NCBI RefSeq assembly: GCF_000224145.3
Contig: NC_020179.2
Span: 798,571 to 862,570 of the forward strand
Reading direction: 5' to 3'
Length of the DNA stretch: 64,000 bases
DNA from: Ciona intestinalis
Lineage: Eukaryota; Chordata; Ascidiacea; Phlebobranchia; Cionidae
The first letter of the stretch is position 1. Each line of letters opens with the position of its first letter. The translations under genes were made by a program, and so were the position numbers. The notes under the pieces were generated by a model that was given only the letters and a program-made list of their open reading frames with translations, had not been told where the DNA came from and did no database searches. Of this stretch, positions 49,301 to 58,700 are shown piece after piece.

Positions 49301-51940
49301 CAATATGATTTCAGATTTCAAGAAGCAACGACGTTCCAGTTATTGGTTACGAAATATCGGTGGACAGAGTCCGTAAAATTCAGATTTCAGGAGCTTATAC
49401 CAATAAAGTAAGAAAGATTTTTTTTTTCATCTGAACAGTTGTAATAAAGCGCGTCAATTAGAAACTATTTTGATGTACGCGAGATGTCTGTAAACGATAA
49501 CTAAAAACTTTTGCTTATTTTTTGCTATTGTTTTAAACACAGGCCTTTAAAACATTTTACTTTGAGTTGGTTTATATCATCCGTTTGCGAAATATTTTAA
49601 CAGCGTTGTTTAGTTTAAGTCATATTTTCACCATGTGTGCAATGTATGGGTTGATATCTTCAGCTCCTTGTTTCAGGCTATTCTTGGGGATTTAAATCTT
49701 TCCAAAACGTTCACCATTGAGGTACGTACAGTTAGTTCCGTGGGTACACGTTCGAAACCTTCTGAGGTTCTTTATACCCCAAACCAATCCCCACGAACGC
49801 CCGTGACGTCACCCAACCTTATGACGTCACACGACCCCATGACATCACAAAATACTTCGCCAAAGGAAAGATTTACAACGTCTACGCCTAACGTAAGTCA
49901 TATTTGTTCAATTTGCAATAAATTGTTTTTGCTAGTTTATATATGGCTTTAAATATGTCCATTTTCCCTGCTTTCTGTATTGGGCATTAGAGTAGTTTTG
50001 ACACTGTTGGTTAAACACTCTCTGGGCAATATTCTCATTAAGATGATTAACGTTTTTTTTTGCCACTTTTTTAAAAGCATTTCGGTTACAGCGCCCACGC
50101 AATTTTGTAATACTGGTTCCCCGACCCGATCCAAATTTCCCATAAACAAAGAACCAGACGTTGTGGTTTTAACTTATGACTTGTCTTGACGTATACGATG
50201 ATACATACAGGTTACGCCACGGAATTCGCATACCGAAGGCCAAGACCGTACGCGCCGAGCTACTGCGTTGTATGATTACGATCCCGCTGTTGACAGCCCG
50301 TACAAAAGCCACCATGAAGAGCTACGCATGCAGCAAGGAGAAAATGTAATTGTGGTAAACCCTTCCAAAGCTGACGGTTTCTGTGACGTTCAGGTAAGCA
50401 CGTAAATGGCATGACCCATAGTGCGTTAAGCCAATATTTCTCCTTTAGGTGTTTACGTGAAATAGTTTGCATACATATCTCATCAATAAAGCGGTAATGC
50501 ATATCTTTTCCAGGAACTGCTACCCGCAGTTTTGCAATTTGTGGTTATTATTTTACTTTAAAGCGATTTTTACCGCAAAAAGTTTAAACTTAACTTATGA
50601 CCCGTGTTTAATGCAGCGTGCAGGGACGTTGCAAACGTGAAAGATAGGTAAATATACATCTGCACATAAGATGCAATGGCGCATGCAATACCATAAACAA
50701 GACGCGTTTGTCTAAACTGCATGTAACGCATATATTTTAATGCGTGCATAAAACATATACATGTTTAGTCACGTATTCATTTAGTGATGTAATTTGAAGT
50801 ATAGAAATGTGAGGTAAGATGGAACACATTTAGCAAATGTTACCAAATGTCCTGGTGGTGTTTTAACAACGGTCTATGAGAGTCTTATAATTCTTTGAAT
50901 GTTTTTTGTTTTCAACCAAACGGGGCGTGATATAGAATGAAAATGCCTCCTTTTCCCACCTACTATATATAAAAAATAATATATTCCAACTTTGGAATAA
51001 GGCACTCTATTGTTAAGTATTTTACATACATTCTCTTAAATATTTTTCGAAATACCCAAATTTTTCAATTGCAGCCTGCTACCGAATAACGGCGTTATGA
51101 ACTATATACCCTACCTTTATTTCAACGTAAGCAGTATTTTGGTGGTAGCGATTTGTTCTCTGGTGACAATTTGAGTTTTGTGTGTTTGCAGTGGGTGGCA
51201 CTTTGCAGTTCTATGTGTTTTCCGAGTTGTTTGCATATATAGATGACCCATTACAGACATTACTCCATTCCATCAGTGCAGTGTTGCTATTTTGGAATGT
51301 ATCTGTGAAAAATATATCCTTTATCGAAATGGTCAAGCAAAATTATTTTAACAGAAATTTCCTTTTTCGCATTTTTTTTAAAACAAATTTCTACTTTTTA
51401 TATATTTTTAACTTTTGCCATTTTGCTTTACTAATGGAGGTTTTAACGTTGTTTGTTGTCTGGACTGCTTGCCAAATTAAGTTTCCGAATGTTTGTTTGG
51501 TGTACGTTTTCCCATAGAACACCCATTTCGTGTTCGTGAGCGGTAAACCTATTCGGTGTTTCACTTTCGTTGTGACCTTGGCGCATGCCCGGACGATAAC
51601 TGTAAGGATTAGTCTCCCACCCCGACCTTGTAATCGCATAAAACCTGTTTTAAAGGTGAAGACCAGGCCAATGCTATTTACCCTCGCGGTGTTGAATGCT
51701 TGGGCAAACAAAGGATTTCCATTTTCAAAGTTGAAACCATTGAAGCTCATTTTAAACTTGTTTTATTAGATTGGCTCTAAAAGAGGTCGAGTACCTGTAG
51801 CTTTTTTATTGAGCGATGACGACATTTCGATCGATTCTATCAGTACTACGTCATCATCACGTCACAGAGGGAAGTACAGATCGAGAGAGTATGACGTCAC
51901 AGCCCCACGCTACATACCTGCTACGTACAGTCTCCATTAG
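19350..51940 (+). CDS. Giant coiled-coil protein with SH3-FN3-SH3 C-terminus
   Basis: I chained 56 GT-AG exons in consistent phase from ATG 19350 to TAG 51940, about 4,180 residues. One exon (40363-40545) needs one base removed to stay in frame. The N-terminus is acidic and low-complexity. Residues about 230-3550 are mostly heptad-rich coiled coil, broken by Ser/Thr-rich stretches (about 1400-1520 and 2960-3300). An SH3 domain (about 3614-3690, IYVAKHDF ... LLAGD ... KIGFVPL) is followed by MTSP-rich linkers, one FN3 domain (about 3933-4024) and a second SH3 (about 4081-4142, ALYDYDP ... ADGF ... RGRVP), then a short SDDD tail. The SH3-FN3-SH3 order and the YDYDP-SPY-EEL pattern resemble RIM-binding proteins, which link RIM and calcium channels at release sites. 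Those have three FN3 and three SH3 domains and a far shorter coiled coil. A cytosolic scaffold role is inference. The exon lists follow. Confidence 0.8.
19808..19898 (-). mobile_element. Inverted-repeat MITE, right part
   Basis: ACTACCCAAATTGGCCGATAA and CCCCATCTTACCCCATCCCA in intron 1 of the giant gene. The rest is lost. Confidence 0.7.
20170..20293 (-). mobile_element. Inverted-repeat MITE, ends missing
   Basis: Core only: GAACAATTAACAACACTG, then TTTACTACCCAGTGTGACG, in intron 2 of the giant gene, 54 bases before exon 3. Confidence 0.65.
20940..21126 (-). mobile_element. Inverted-repeat MITE, full length
   Basis: TAGTAGAGTGGGGGGAAATG start, TTTACTACCAAAGTGTCGAG core, CTTTCCTAGCCTGCTATA end. 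Intron 5 of the giant gene. Confidence 0.8.
22920..23089 (-). mobile_element. Inverted-repeat MITE, minus orientation
   Basis: TATAATGGGATCTGTTAGCA start, CATATTTCCTGGACAAATAAC core, ATTTTACCCCGTCCTACT end. Intron 8 of the giant gene. Confidence 0.75.
24055..24217 (+). mobile_element. Inverted-repeat MITE, plus orientation
   Basis: TAGTAGGTTGAGGTAAGATG start and TTATCTTACCCCACATTAT end, internally shortened. Intron 9 of the giant gene. Confidence 0.75.
24590..24747 (+). mobile_element. SINE, middle and tail
   Basis: GTGGTAACTGATAAGCGGGC, then CACGCGAAGATAAATAAGTT and repeated ATTC at the 3' end. Intron 10 of the giant gene; the head is missing or too worn to see. Confidence 0.65.
25443..25637 (-). 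mobile_element. Inverted-repeat MITE, full length
   Basis: TAGTGGGGGAAGATGGGACA start, GAATTAACAACGGTCTAT core, CGCCCCCTCCCACTCTACTA end. Intron 12 of the giant gene. Confidence 0.8.
25667..25872 (+). mobile_element. Two SINE tails in tandem
   Basis: Two successive tail copies, 25667-25761 and 25767-25872, each with a GTATRAAACARRACA block and a CACGCGNGGATAAATAAGT block. Heads are absent. Intron 12 of the giant gene, right after a MITE copy. Confidence 0.65.
26128..26290 (+). mobile_element. Inverted-repeat MITE, degraded
   Basis: GGTGGAGAAGGCCTAAGATG start and ATCCATCTTACCCCAGT end with AAAACACGACCAGGAAATATG between. It ends about 15 bases before the acceptor of exon 14. Confidence 0.7.
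27565..31035 (+). other. Giant gene exons 17-22: main coiled-coil blocks
   Basis: Exons: 27565-28461 (299 codons), 28560-28667, 28892-30071 (393 codons; an in-frame acceptor at 28862 would add 10 residues), 30310-30450, 30631-30812, 30873-31035. Exon 17 is almost pure heptad coiled coil. Exon 19 is coiled coil plus a Ser/Asp/Glu-rich stretch (DSTSSDGVPESESSDSSYSE). Exons 21 and 22 are separated by a 60-base intron that is itself open in frame. Confidence 0.8.
31735..31880 (+). mobile_element. Inverted-repeat MITE, right end lost
   Basis: TAGTGGGTTGGGATAAGATG start, GACTTGGTGGTAAACAAAA core; it stops after CTCACGACTCGCAATAGCG. Intron 24 of the giant gene. Confidence 0.75.
33447..33641 (+). 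mobile_element. Inverted-repeat MITE, full length
   Basis: TAGTAGGATGGGGGGAGATG start, TTTTGGTAGTAACCAAAGAA core, CCTCCCCCACCCCACTATA end. Intron 28 of the giant gene. Confidence 0.85.
37454..37625 (+). mobile_element. Inverted-repeat MITE, right end lost
   Basis: TAGTAGGGTGTGGTAAGATG start, CGCGTCCCACTTGATATTAAA core, GGTGCTAACGGCGGAG at the worn right side. Intron 34 of the giant gene. Confidence 0.75.
38113..38285 (-). mobile_element. SINE, minus orientation, partial
   Basis: On the minus strand: TGGTAACTCGTAAGCGGAAA, GTATGAAATAGAACATCCG, preceded by a middle region with GGTTTGTCTTAAATG like the copy at 16718. Intron 35 of the giant gene. Confidence 0.6.
39115..39260. repeat. AT-rich low-complexity stretch
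   Basis: Runs of TATATATATA near 39120 and 39185 in intron 36. An AATAAA at 39199-39204 lies within it and could be a poly(A) signal if the upstream exons end as a separate gene. Confidence 0.5.
39656..39661 (+). promoter_or_regulatory. Possible internal TATA box
   Basis: TATAAA, 70 bases before ATG 39726. That ATG opens a frame that runs without a break into exon 37 and could begin a shorter product with an RIM-BP-like C-terminus. Confidence 0.25.
40228..40281 (+). repeat. 27-bp tandem duplication
   Basis: Two adjacent copies containing TTAAAGATCGCGAAAGAAAG, at 40231 and 40258, in intron 37 of the giant gene. Confidence 0.8.
40947..41222 (+). repeat. Direct duplication inside intron 38
   Basis: 40947-41093 and 41122-41222 share TTTTAAAC, GAAAACGCCGCGTG, TTAGTTTT, ACGTTTTTAGATCGA and AGACRTAAAG in the same order. 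The second copy lacks an internal stretch of about 40 bases. Confidence 0.65.
42228..42411 (+). mobile_element. Inverted-repeat MITE, plus orientation
   Basis: GGTAGGGTGGGGGAATATGG start, GTATCCCCACGACTGCCATA core, AATGTCCCGTATTCCCC at the worn right end. Intron 40 of the giant gene. Confidence 0.8.
43663..43855 (-). mobile_element. Inverted-repeat MITE, full length
   Basis: TAGGGTGGGGAAGACGG start, TTGCTACCAAATGGGACGAG core, TCCCATCTTCCCCAACCTC end. Intron 43 of the giant gene. Confidence 0.82.
45870..48403 (+). other. Giant gene exons 46-51: MTSP linker, first SH3 domain
   Basis: Exons: 45870-46061 (NAGNAG acceptor, start may be 45873), 46515-46571, 47307-47562, 47632-47882, 48108-48233, 48318-48403. 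Exons 49-50 encode the first SH3 (IYVAKHDF, LLAGDTVVAIG, IGFVPLAHLV) split by one intron. About 20 extra residues sit between the first strand and the L-GD motif. Exon 51 is a short helical linker. Confidence 0.82.
46812..46928 (+). mobile_element. SINE tail fragment
   Basis: GTCGCGAGATGTATGAAACA, CACCCCTGTTATATAGCGAC, TTTTCCGGCCACGAAAATA and ACATTCATTCACTC. Intron 47 of the giant gene. Confidence 0.65.
50799..50975 (-). mobile_element. Inverted-repeat MITE, degraded
   Basis: AAATGTGAGGTAAGATGGAA start, AACAACGGTCTATGAGAGTC core, CTTTTCCCACCTACTATATA end. Last intron of the giant gene. Confidence 0.7.
51391..51750 (-). CDS. Hypothetical 119-residue ORF, antisense in an intron
   Basis: An uninterrupted ATG-to-TAG frame on the minus strand inside the last intron of the giant gene. 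It is basic, has no recognised domain, and is richer in GC than the intron around it in its middle part. It could be part of an unrecognised repeat or chance. Low confidence as a gene. Confidence 0.15.
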   Translation of the reverse strand: MSFNGFNFENGNPLFAQAFNTARVNSIGLVFTFKTGFMRLQGRGGRLILTVIVRACAKVTTKVKHRIGLPLTNTKWVFYGKTYTKQTFGNLIWQAVQTTNNVKTSISKAKWQKLKIYKK

Positions 51941-52737
51941 GATCACTTTATTTGCTCAGGAAATCGTATATTTTGCCGGTTCTAAACTAAATGAAGCCAC
52001 CCTATATAAACCAAGGTTCTTTAACATTTTTAAGACATGCCAATTTAAAAATATAAACAAAACCTGGTGTGTTCTACTTTTTCAGAATTAACTGAAACAC
52101 CTAGTACTTGTCGTTAAATGGCCAAATATGAAAAGCCAACAATTTTCTATCCTTAAGTTTTTTACCCCAGACATTATAGGGTGCGCATCCAACAACAGTA
52201 TTAAACTGTACATCATTTTATTTTTTCACAACCTAAATTTATTTTCACTGTAGAAACTTTCTTTTTGTAAACTGAAATTTTTCGTTTTTTTTTTTAAATA
52301 TTGTGAAAAAATATTTATTTTTTCGTTTAAATGGCAAGCACATCATATGCACTTTTATATTTCTGTAACACGAATATAATAGCTTTTATTTCATTAAGTT
52401 TTATTAAAGTTATTATATAAATATATATCATACTATAACTCAAATAGAATGCGCTAATATAAAGTTTTTGTTAAATTTATTGCTCCTTAAAAATGAAACA
52501 TATAAAGTGAAAAGGGCGTTGTTAAAAGCAGTTTGGTCACAAACAAAAAATATTCATAGCAAAAATGAAATAAACAGAAAACACCGTACAAAAAGCGAAA
52601 AGGGAAATAGAAAAGTTGATTTCAATTTAAAATTGCGCAATTTTGTGAAGTAAAACACAGCTGTATTCGAAGCGTATTAACACCCCTAAGTCAGTGCATT
52701 GAATACTGCGCAAGTAAAACCTAGATTTTATATTTGT
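51941..52737. other. Convergent 3' intergenic region
   Basis: AT-rich DNA between the stop of the giant gene (plus) and the stop of the OATP gene (minus). Candidate poly(A) signals: ATTAAA at 52200-52205 for the plus gene and AATAAA on the minus strand at 52476-52481 for the OATP gene. Nothing else was seen. Confidence 0.4.
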
Positions 52738-55700
52738 TCATATATTTAAGCTATTTTCGTTCGTCGGCTTCTTCGTAATTTTTCGTTTTACACGGGAAAA
52801 AATGCGGCAAAAAAATCCTGGAGTTTTCGAATGCTTGTGTGTGGTAAGTATCAGAGATATAACGCCGAATACAGCAGATACAAGTAATCCTCCAACCATC
52901 AACATATTGTAATTGACCCTATATAAAAAAAGTGTGTCATTGTACAGAAATTTCTATAATACGAAAGTAAATTATATAGTAGGGTGGGGTAGAATGGTTG
53001 ATGTTTTTTCTCAGAAAGAGCGTTTTTAGTTCTTAAACATACGGTTTGGAGATATGGGATATTATATAATAGGGCGAGGGCAATGGGACACCTTTTCATC
53101 CCATTTTTTAGTCTTAATGTAAACAAAGAACATTCAAAGAACCGGTGCTAAAGGTGTCCCATCTTTTCCCACCCTACTGTATATGCTCTTGCTAACGATA
53201 TCTATTTTATTACCCAACACTTCATTAACTACAAAAAAACAACAACTCCTTGTCTCCATTAATCAACCACAAGTAATTACTCTTGGCTTTATCTCTTGTC
53301 TTTTAGAACGTTTACATAAAGATACAAAAGGAAAAACTGCCAGCGGTTTAAACATCCCACACGCGAATCCCGCCATAAAGAAAATTTATCCAATAATCGT
53401 TCGGCCTTTTCAGGTAGACCATGTATTATATTAACACTAACAAAGGGATTCACACTGGTAAACATTATCTAAGCGCATTATCCAGATGATTGAACAATAT
53501 ACTTAGCTTATTGTTCTGTAGTTTGAACATCTTTATACATTTCCTTTTAAAAGGGTATGAGTAACGAACTAACCTTAATCCGCAATAACCGAAAACTTTT
53601 TAAGTACTAAAGTTTCGAGGCGCCGCGTAACAAAATACGCGATCTGTTCTATATCTATATACATTTTGTTGTTGGGTTTTTTAATTATTACGTTTACCAC
53701 CAAACGGAACAACGAAATAATGAAAACCAGTCCGATTTACCCCACCTACTATACCTTTAGTTGATACCAAACTCACCTAAAAGGTATAATGTCATATTCC
53801 AAACAGTGCCGGTTTTCCGAACAACCATCGCTCCACCTTAAACAAGTACCATCGATCACCATGCCAGTTATTATGGGCGCAGGAATAAGACCTGAGGAAA
53901 TCGTTGTTAAATTATATGCCAAACTTAAATTGCCAACTGCAATATTTTCAGTTTTAAGACTCTACAGTTATTTTAGCCGGCTTTTCTGAAGGGGGCAACT
54001 TTAATAAATAGCAAATAAATAATGTTGACATTTTACAATAAATTAGTCGCCGTTATATTTAATTGCTACGGTTTCCTTTTAAAACTGCTGGTAAAATAAC
54101 GCTACAGTTTCAATAAACCTAAAGGAACGTGTGGCTTACAAATAACTTTACATAGTTTAATTAAAAAATGGCATTTCTATTTAAAAACCACAACACAACA
54201 CACACAACACAATTTCGATTGTTGTTACTTACCCAAGGCCCGAATGCCCAAGAACATTACAGCTACTCCAGTGGTTTTGTCTTCTTTATCCACACACCTA
54301 AATAATATGTGTGTATGTCAGTATATATAATTCGGTTCATATAGTAGGTTGGGGAAGATATGACACATTTTTATTCTATTTTATTTATTTTTCGTCCCAT
54401 TTGGTAGTAAACTTTCAACAACTGTTATAGACCGTTGTTAATTGTTAAAAACACGATCAGGATATCTTGATATTATGTGCTAAAGGTGTCCTATCTTCCC
54501 CCACCCTATCTATACACATATATGGTAAGCGTACGCTTTCCATGAGCAGACACACAAAGTTTTATACACTGAACATTTTTACCGCTGAGGTTAAAACACA
54601 GTCTTGACCCTAAACCCTTAGATTTAAATTACGTGTTAAATGATATACCCAAAGCGCGTGCAGAGTCGTAATAACTCAAATAAAGAGGTATTGGACATTT
54701 TCTCTTTCAAGTTTGTCGGCGGTAACTTAACAACTTATCATATTTTAATAACCCATACCTTCGAGACGCCATTTTAAGGAGTATTTTGTACACAGTCGTA
54801 ATTTCGCAATTTCGGGGTCATTTTCTCCTCTATATGTATTCAGTTTTATCGCATTTTTGTGGCAAAGAACATTCAAGCGTAAAGAATATCTCTTTTTCAG
54901 ACTGAAAAGCTTGGTTGGCGTAATTTTTCAAAGCCAAATGTTTTGACAACTAACGTTTCTTGCAGTACAAAAAATACCATAATTTTTACCATAATTTATT
55001 CTACATGAAGTGACGTTTACATTAATAAATAATATTCGCTGCAATCTTTTCAAATGCAAAGAATATACAGATTCATGAACCCTGCTTTTATTAACCTATT
55101 ATTTTTATTGTACGTTTATTTTTCTAAGTTGTACTAATAGATTTGACTTAATCTGTTATTCAAATGCATAGACGTGTGCTCTTGGAAAAACTATTCATCT
55201 CTTTAAAATGTATTCTGTTAAAATTTATAATAATCACTATAATTCAGACAATCAGACAGCGCCTGTAATAAGAAATCGTAACGCTCTGAATCTCTACCGG
55301 GGTGATACAAATTATCCATTTCGCTTTCACAAAAATAAACATCTTGCCTACGAAGGTGGTATTCGGATTTTTGGGGTCAAGGGCTCCCCCTTGGATTCTC
55401 AAGACAGCCGAGAGATTACACCAGCATTATCCGTTTACGGCTGTCCAGTTTTGAGTAATAGGATTAGAAGTAACGGCTACAACGTTTGCTAAGTAATCCA
55501 ATCTCGCTTACTAAGCTATTTACCTCAAAAGAACTGTGTATATCGGGGTGACTAGAGTGGATAGGAGCAAGGTCATGGTGGCCATCAAAGCAACAAAGAT
55601 CTTGGCTTTGAAATCACAGTCACATTTTATCGATTCCAATTCAATTATTTCAGAAGTCACATTAAATCCTGGGGGTGTGTCGCCACAACCCTAAATAATA

Positions 55701-58700
55701 CAAATTTAATTAGTTGGAACATTTGCGAACTACCAAAATTTAATTTCCAGCTAAAGTTTAGAAACATATTTGATTTTAAACTTAACAGTTGGTCTATTAG
55801 ATTTTGACGAACAAAACAACATGGGAAAATGTAATTTTACAGAAAAACGTTATTTCCGGGTCGTTTTCTAGGCAAGAGTTTAAAAATATTTTCAAAAAGA
55901 AATATTTAAAAACTGCATAACCGTAACTCCGTGACTCTTAAAGAGCGTTCGAAGTTGTTTAAATATATTCGGGAAATATGGGATTAAGGTGCTATCGGTG
56001 TCCCACATTACCCCACACAACAGTATACTATCTCTATACAACGATATGTAATATATATAAATGCATGAAATTACCTCAAAGGAGCAGCCCATGAAAAAGT
56101 TGGGAAGAAATAAAAGCGGAGAAAAAGTTCCAATCGCCACAATGTACCGCAGTAAGGCCTTTTCTCCCCACCTCGTTTTCTTGGTCAATAAACCACCAGA
56201 AAACAGACCGATGGTCATGACAGCAGGAATCGCAACACCTGTGGTAACATATAGTAGGTAAGGGTAACTTAGTCCGTGTTTTTATTCAATTTTATCGTCC
56301 TATTTGGTGGTAAACAAAAAATATTTACATAAATATAAAACCGTATCCTTAAGACTCTGAAAGAGCGTTGTTAATTGATAAAACACGATTAGGAAATAAG
56401 TCCCAAGTGTGGAACAGGCATTGAAATATAATATGCTATAGGGCAATTTAGCGTGATCAATATGCGCGTAAGTTAAAACCAAATCTTATAAAATTTGATC
56501 AGCATATGTTTCTAACATTGATCCTAGGTATTGCTCATCATCGATGAAATTAAAGCTATGAAGCAGAAGTGTAAAAACGCACAAAGCGCTCCAGGGTTAG
56601 GTTTGTACTTGGACGTTTTGTGTCGAAGTGTAAATAACGCTTGGTCAGTTAACCTTAACTGCTTGCATGATTGCGTAACACGCTGTATGCACGTCAGTTA
56701 ACGTGGTCGGAAATTTCGAAGCAATCTGTCTTCCTCGCAAGCATTTCTGCCTATTTGTTTTTGACAAAGGGGTTTCCAGTGCGTTCAATTTAAGGCGCTC
56801 AACAAGGTGATTGAATGAGTCAAAAGTCTGCGTTAAATCAGCAAGCGGAAAGACAACGTTTCGCAATCATTCTCGTACTTGGGTGAATTACTTTATACAG
56901 TTTAGCGTGTCGTGATTTGAATTAACAAGTATTGTGTTTGAAATCATATAGGGCATATAACTAAGTCAATATATTTTACAACATATTATAAAATTTGCCG
57001 CTTTCATTTTGTAGCGAAAATAATTAACGCCTAAAAATGCCACGTCCCAAGCTCGTTAAAACACAATAATAAAAAATATGTAGTCAGATAAATAAAGGCA
57101 GTCCAGACTTATTTTCGAAAGTTCAATATTGTTTGGTCGATTTCTTAGCGGCTCACTTGGTATGAAGAACGTAGTTTATTTCCGACGAACGTCACTTAGT
57201 TTTTTCACACTAGATGAGCCGTTGAAAGATTATTTACATTATTTCTGGTAGCAGAAGTAACAGATTTTTGTTTGACCGAGTTAGATAAAACGCAGCTGTT
57301 GACATGAGACATACATGTGTGCCGGAAACAGTTTAAAACACTATTTTTCAAGAAAAAACGCACGTATTAGGCAATGTTTCAAGGGGATTGTAACGCCAAT
57401 TTCTTTGAATTAAACAAGCGTATCATATCATAACTTTATGCGTGTCAGAACTGACTCCATCGAATGCGGTTACAAATACCATATTCGTATGGAAAAGCTA
57501 CAGGACAAAGCGCTAAGCGTCGGTCGTGACAGCACGCTTTTGGACCAACATAAAATATACTATACTTACCGAACATAAGATTCGCTTCTGAAGCGGTTCG
57601 TTTGTATGAAATTTCAAGGTATTTAGGCAAGAAAGCAGATACTGATCCGACAACGAACATGAGTCCAGAATAACTGAGAATCACCAGAACATACAACGGG
57701 TTTGTGACAAGACGACATATTGTCTGGATAAAATCTGTAAACAACATTTTCTGATAAGGGAAGTATAGTGTTATAAACAGTTAACAATCCTCTATAAAAA
57801 TCCTGACGGTACGATTTTATAATTCTTTGAATGTTCTTTGTATACTACCTAAATGGGACGTAAAAAGAGTATAAAAACATATCCCATCTTACCCCACCCC
57901 TACTACACTTTTCGGGAATTTGAAACATACATAAAATCAAGCACATACCTTCATACATGGTTAACTCAGGTTTGGACTCTTTGTTTTCGAGTTCAGATTC
58001 CGGGACTTTCCCCTCTACGTCACCGATTAGTAACGGTATTTGAGAAATATTCGCATCGTCGCAAGTTTTGTCGATTTTATCCGGTTGCGTAACAGTTGAG
58101 TCACCAGCAACGAATGTTACCAACTAAAAAGAGTTTGTATTAACAATTATATCGCTGGCATTCAAATGGTAATAACCACATGATTTGTAGGTACAAACGT
58201 ATCATGTTACCATAAATTGGCTTTAATAGTTAAAGCGACGTAGTACAACCGACATATTGGAAATACAAAAAATAATCACAAACGCAAAGATAAGCATTTT
58301 TTGTCATTTTTTTGTAAAAAAATATTTAGTTTTCCGTAGCTACAATAAAAATAACATGTTTTTTACCTCCGTGTCATTGCTATCCTTTTGGGGCGTTTCC
58401 TTAGAGTTTTTTTGCTTCTTGTCTTCCTGCTTATTCATGGACTTCGGGAAGAAGAAGATTGGAATCGAAGTAAAGATGACAAAGATTCCGATGATCAGAA
58501 ACCCGAGCCACCAAGCTCCGACCCACCTTTTTTCGTCGTCTTTTGAAACCGGGTAATTTTCTGGCAAAAAAATGACAAAAAAATGTTTAGAAAACAGAAA
58601 AATGTTTGTGCAAATGAAATATTAAACAGATGTTAAAAACTATGCATTTTTTTATAGAAATGTGACCAACCATAAATTTCTGCAAGAATATTTACCTGGT

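Larger units (their letters stand above)
48465..51940 (+). other. Giant gene exons 52-56: FN3 domain, second SH3, stop
   Basis: Exons: 48465-49128, 49315-49407, 49677-49892, 50211-50393, 51770-51940. Exon 52 is a Ser/Arg-rich linker ending in the first FN3 strands (PPTFLVIEKTMGNKSMIICW). Exon 53 gives VIGYEISVD, exon 54 TFTIEVRTVSSVGTRSKPSE. Exons 55-56 form the second SH3 (ALYDYDPAVDSPY ... KADGFCDVQ | IGSKRGRVPVAFL). The tail is Ser/Arg-rich. Confidence 0.85.

Noticed and set aside
50086..50189. Possible extra exon of the giant gene with GSPTRSKFP
   Set aside because: Its acceptor phase does not fit exon 54, and exons 54 and 55 join in phase without it.
51182..51517. Plus-strand hydrophobic ORF of 111 codons
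   Set aside because: AT-driven Phe/Leu/Ile composition inside an intron, no splice context and no family resemblance.
53183..53434. Plus-strand ORF in the last OATP intron
   Set aside because: Antisense to a gene with a complete exon chain; no domain, and the OATP phases need no exon here.
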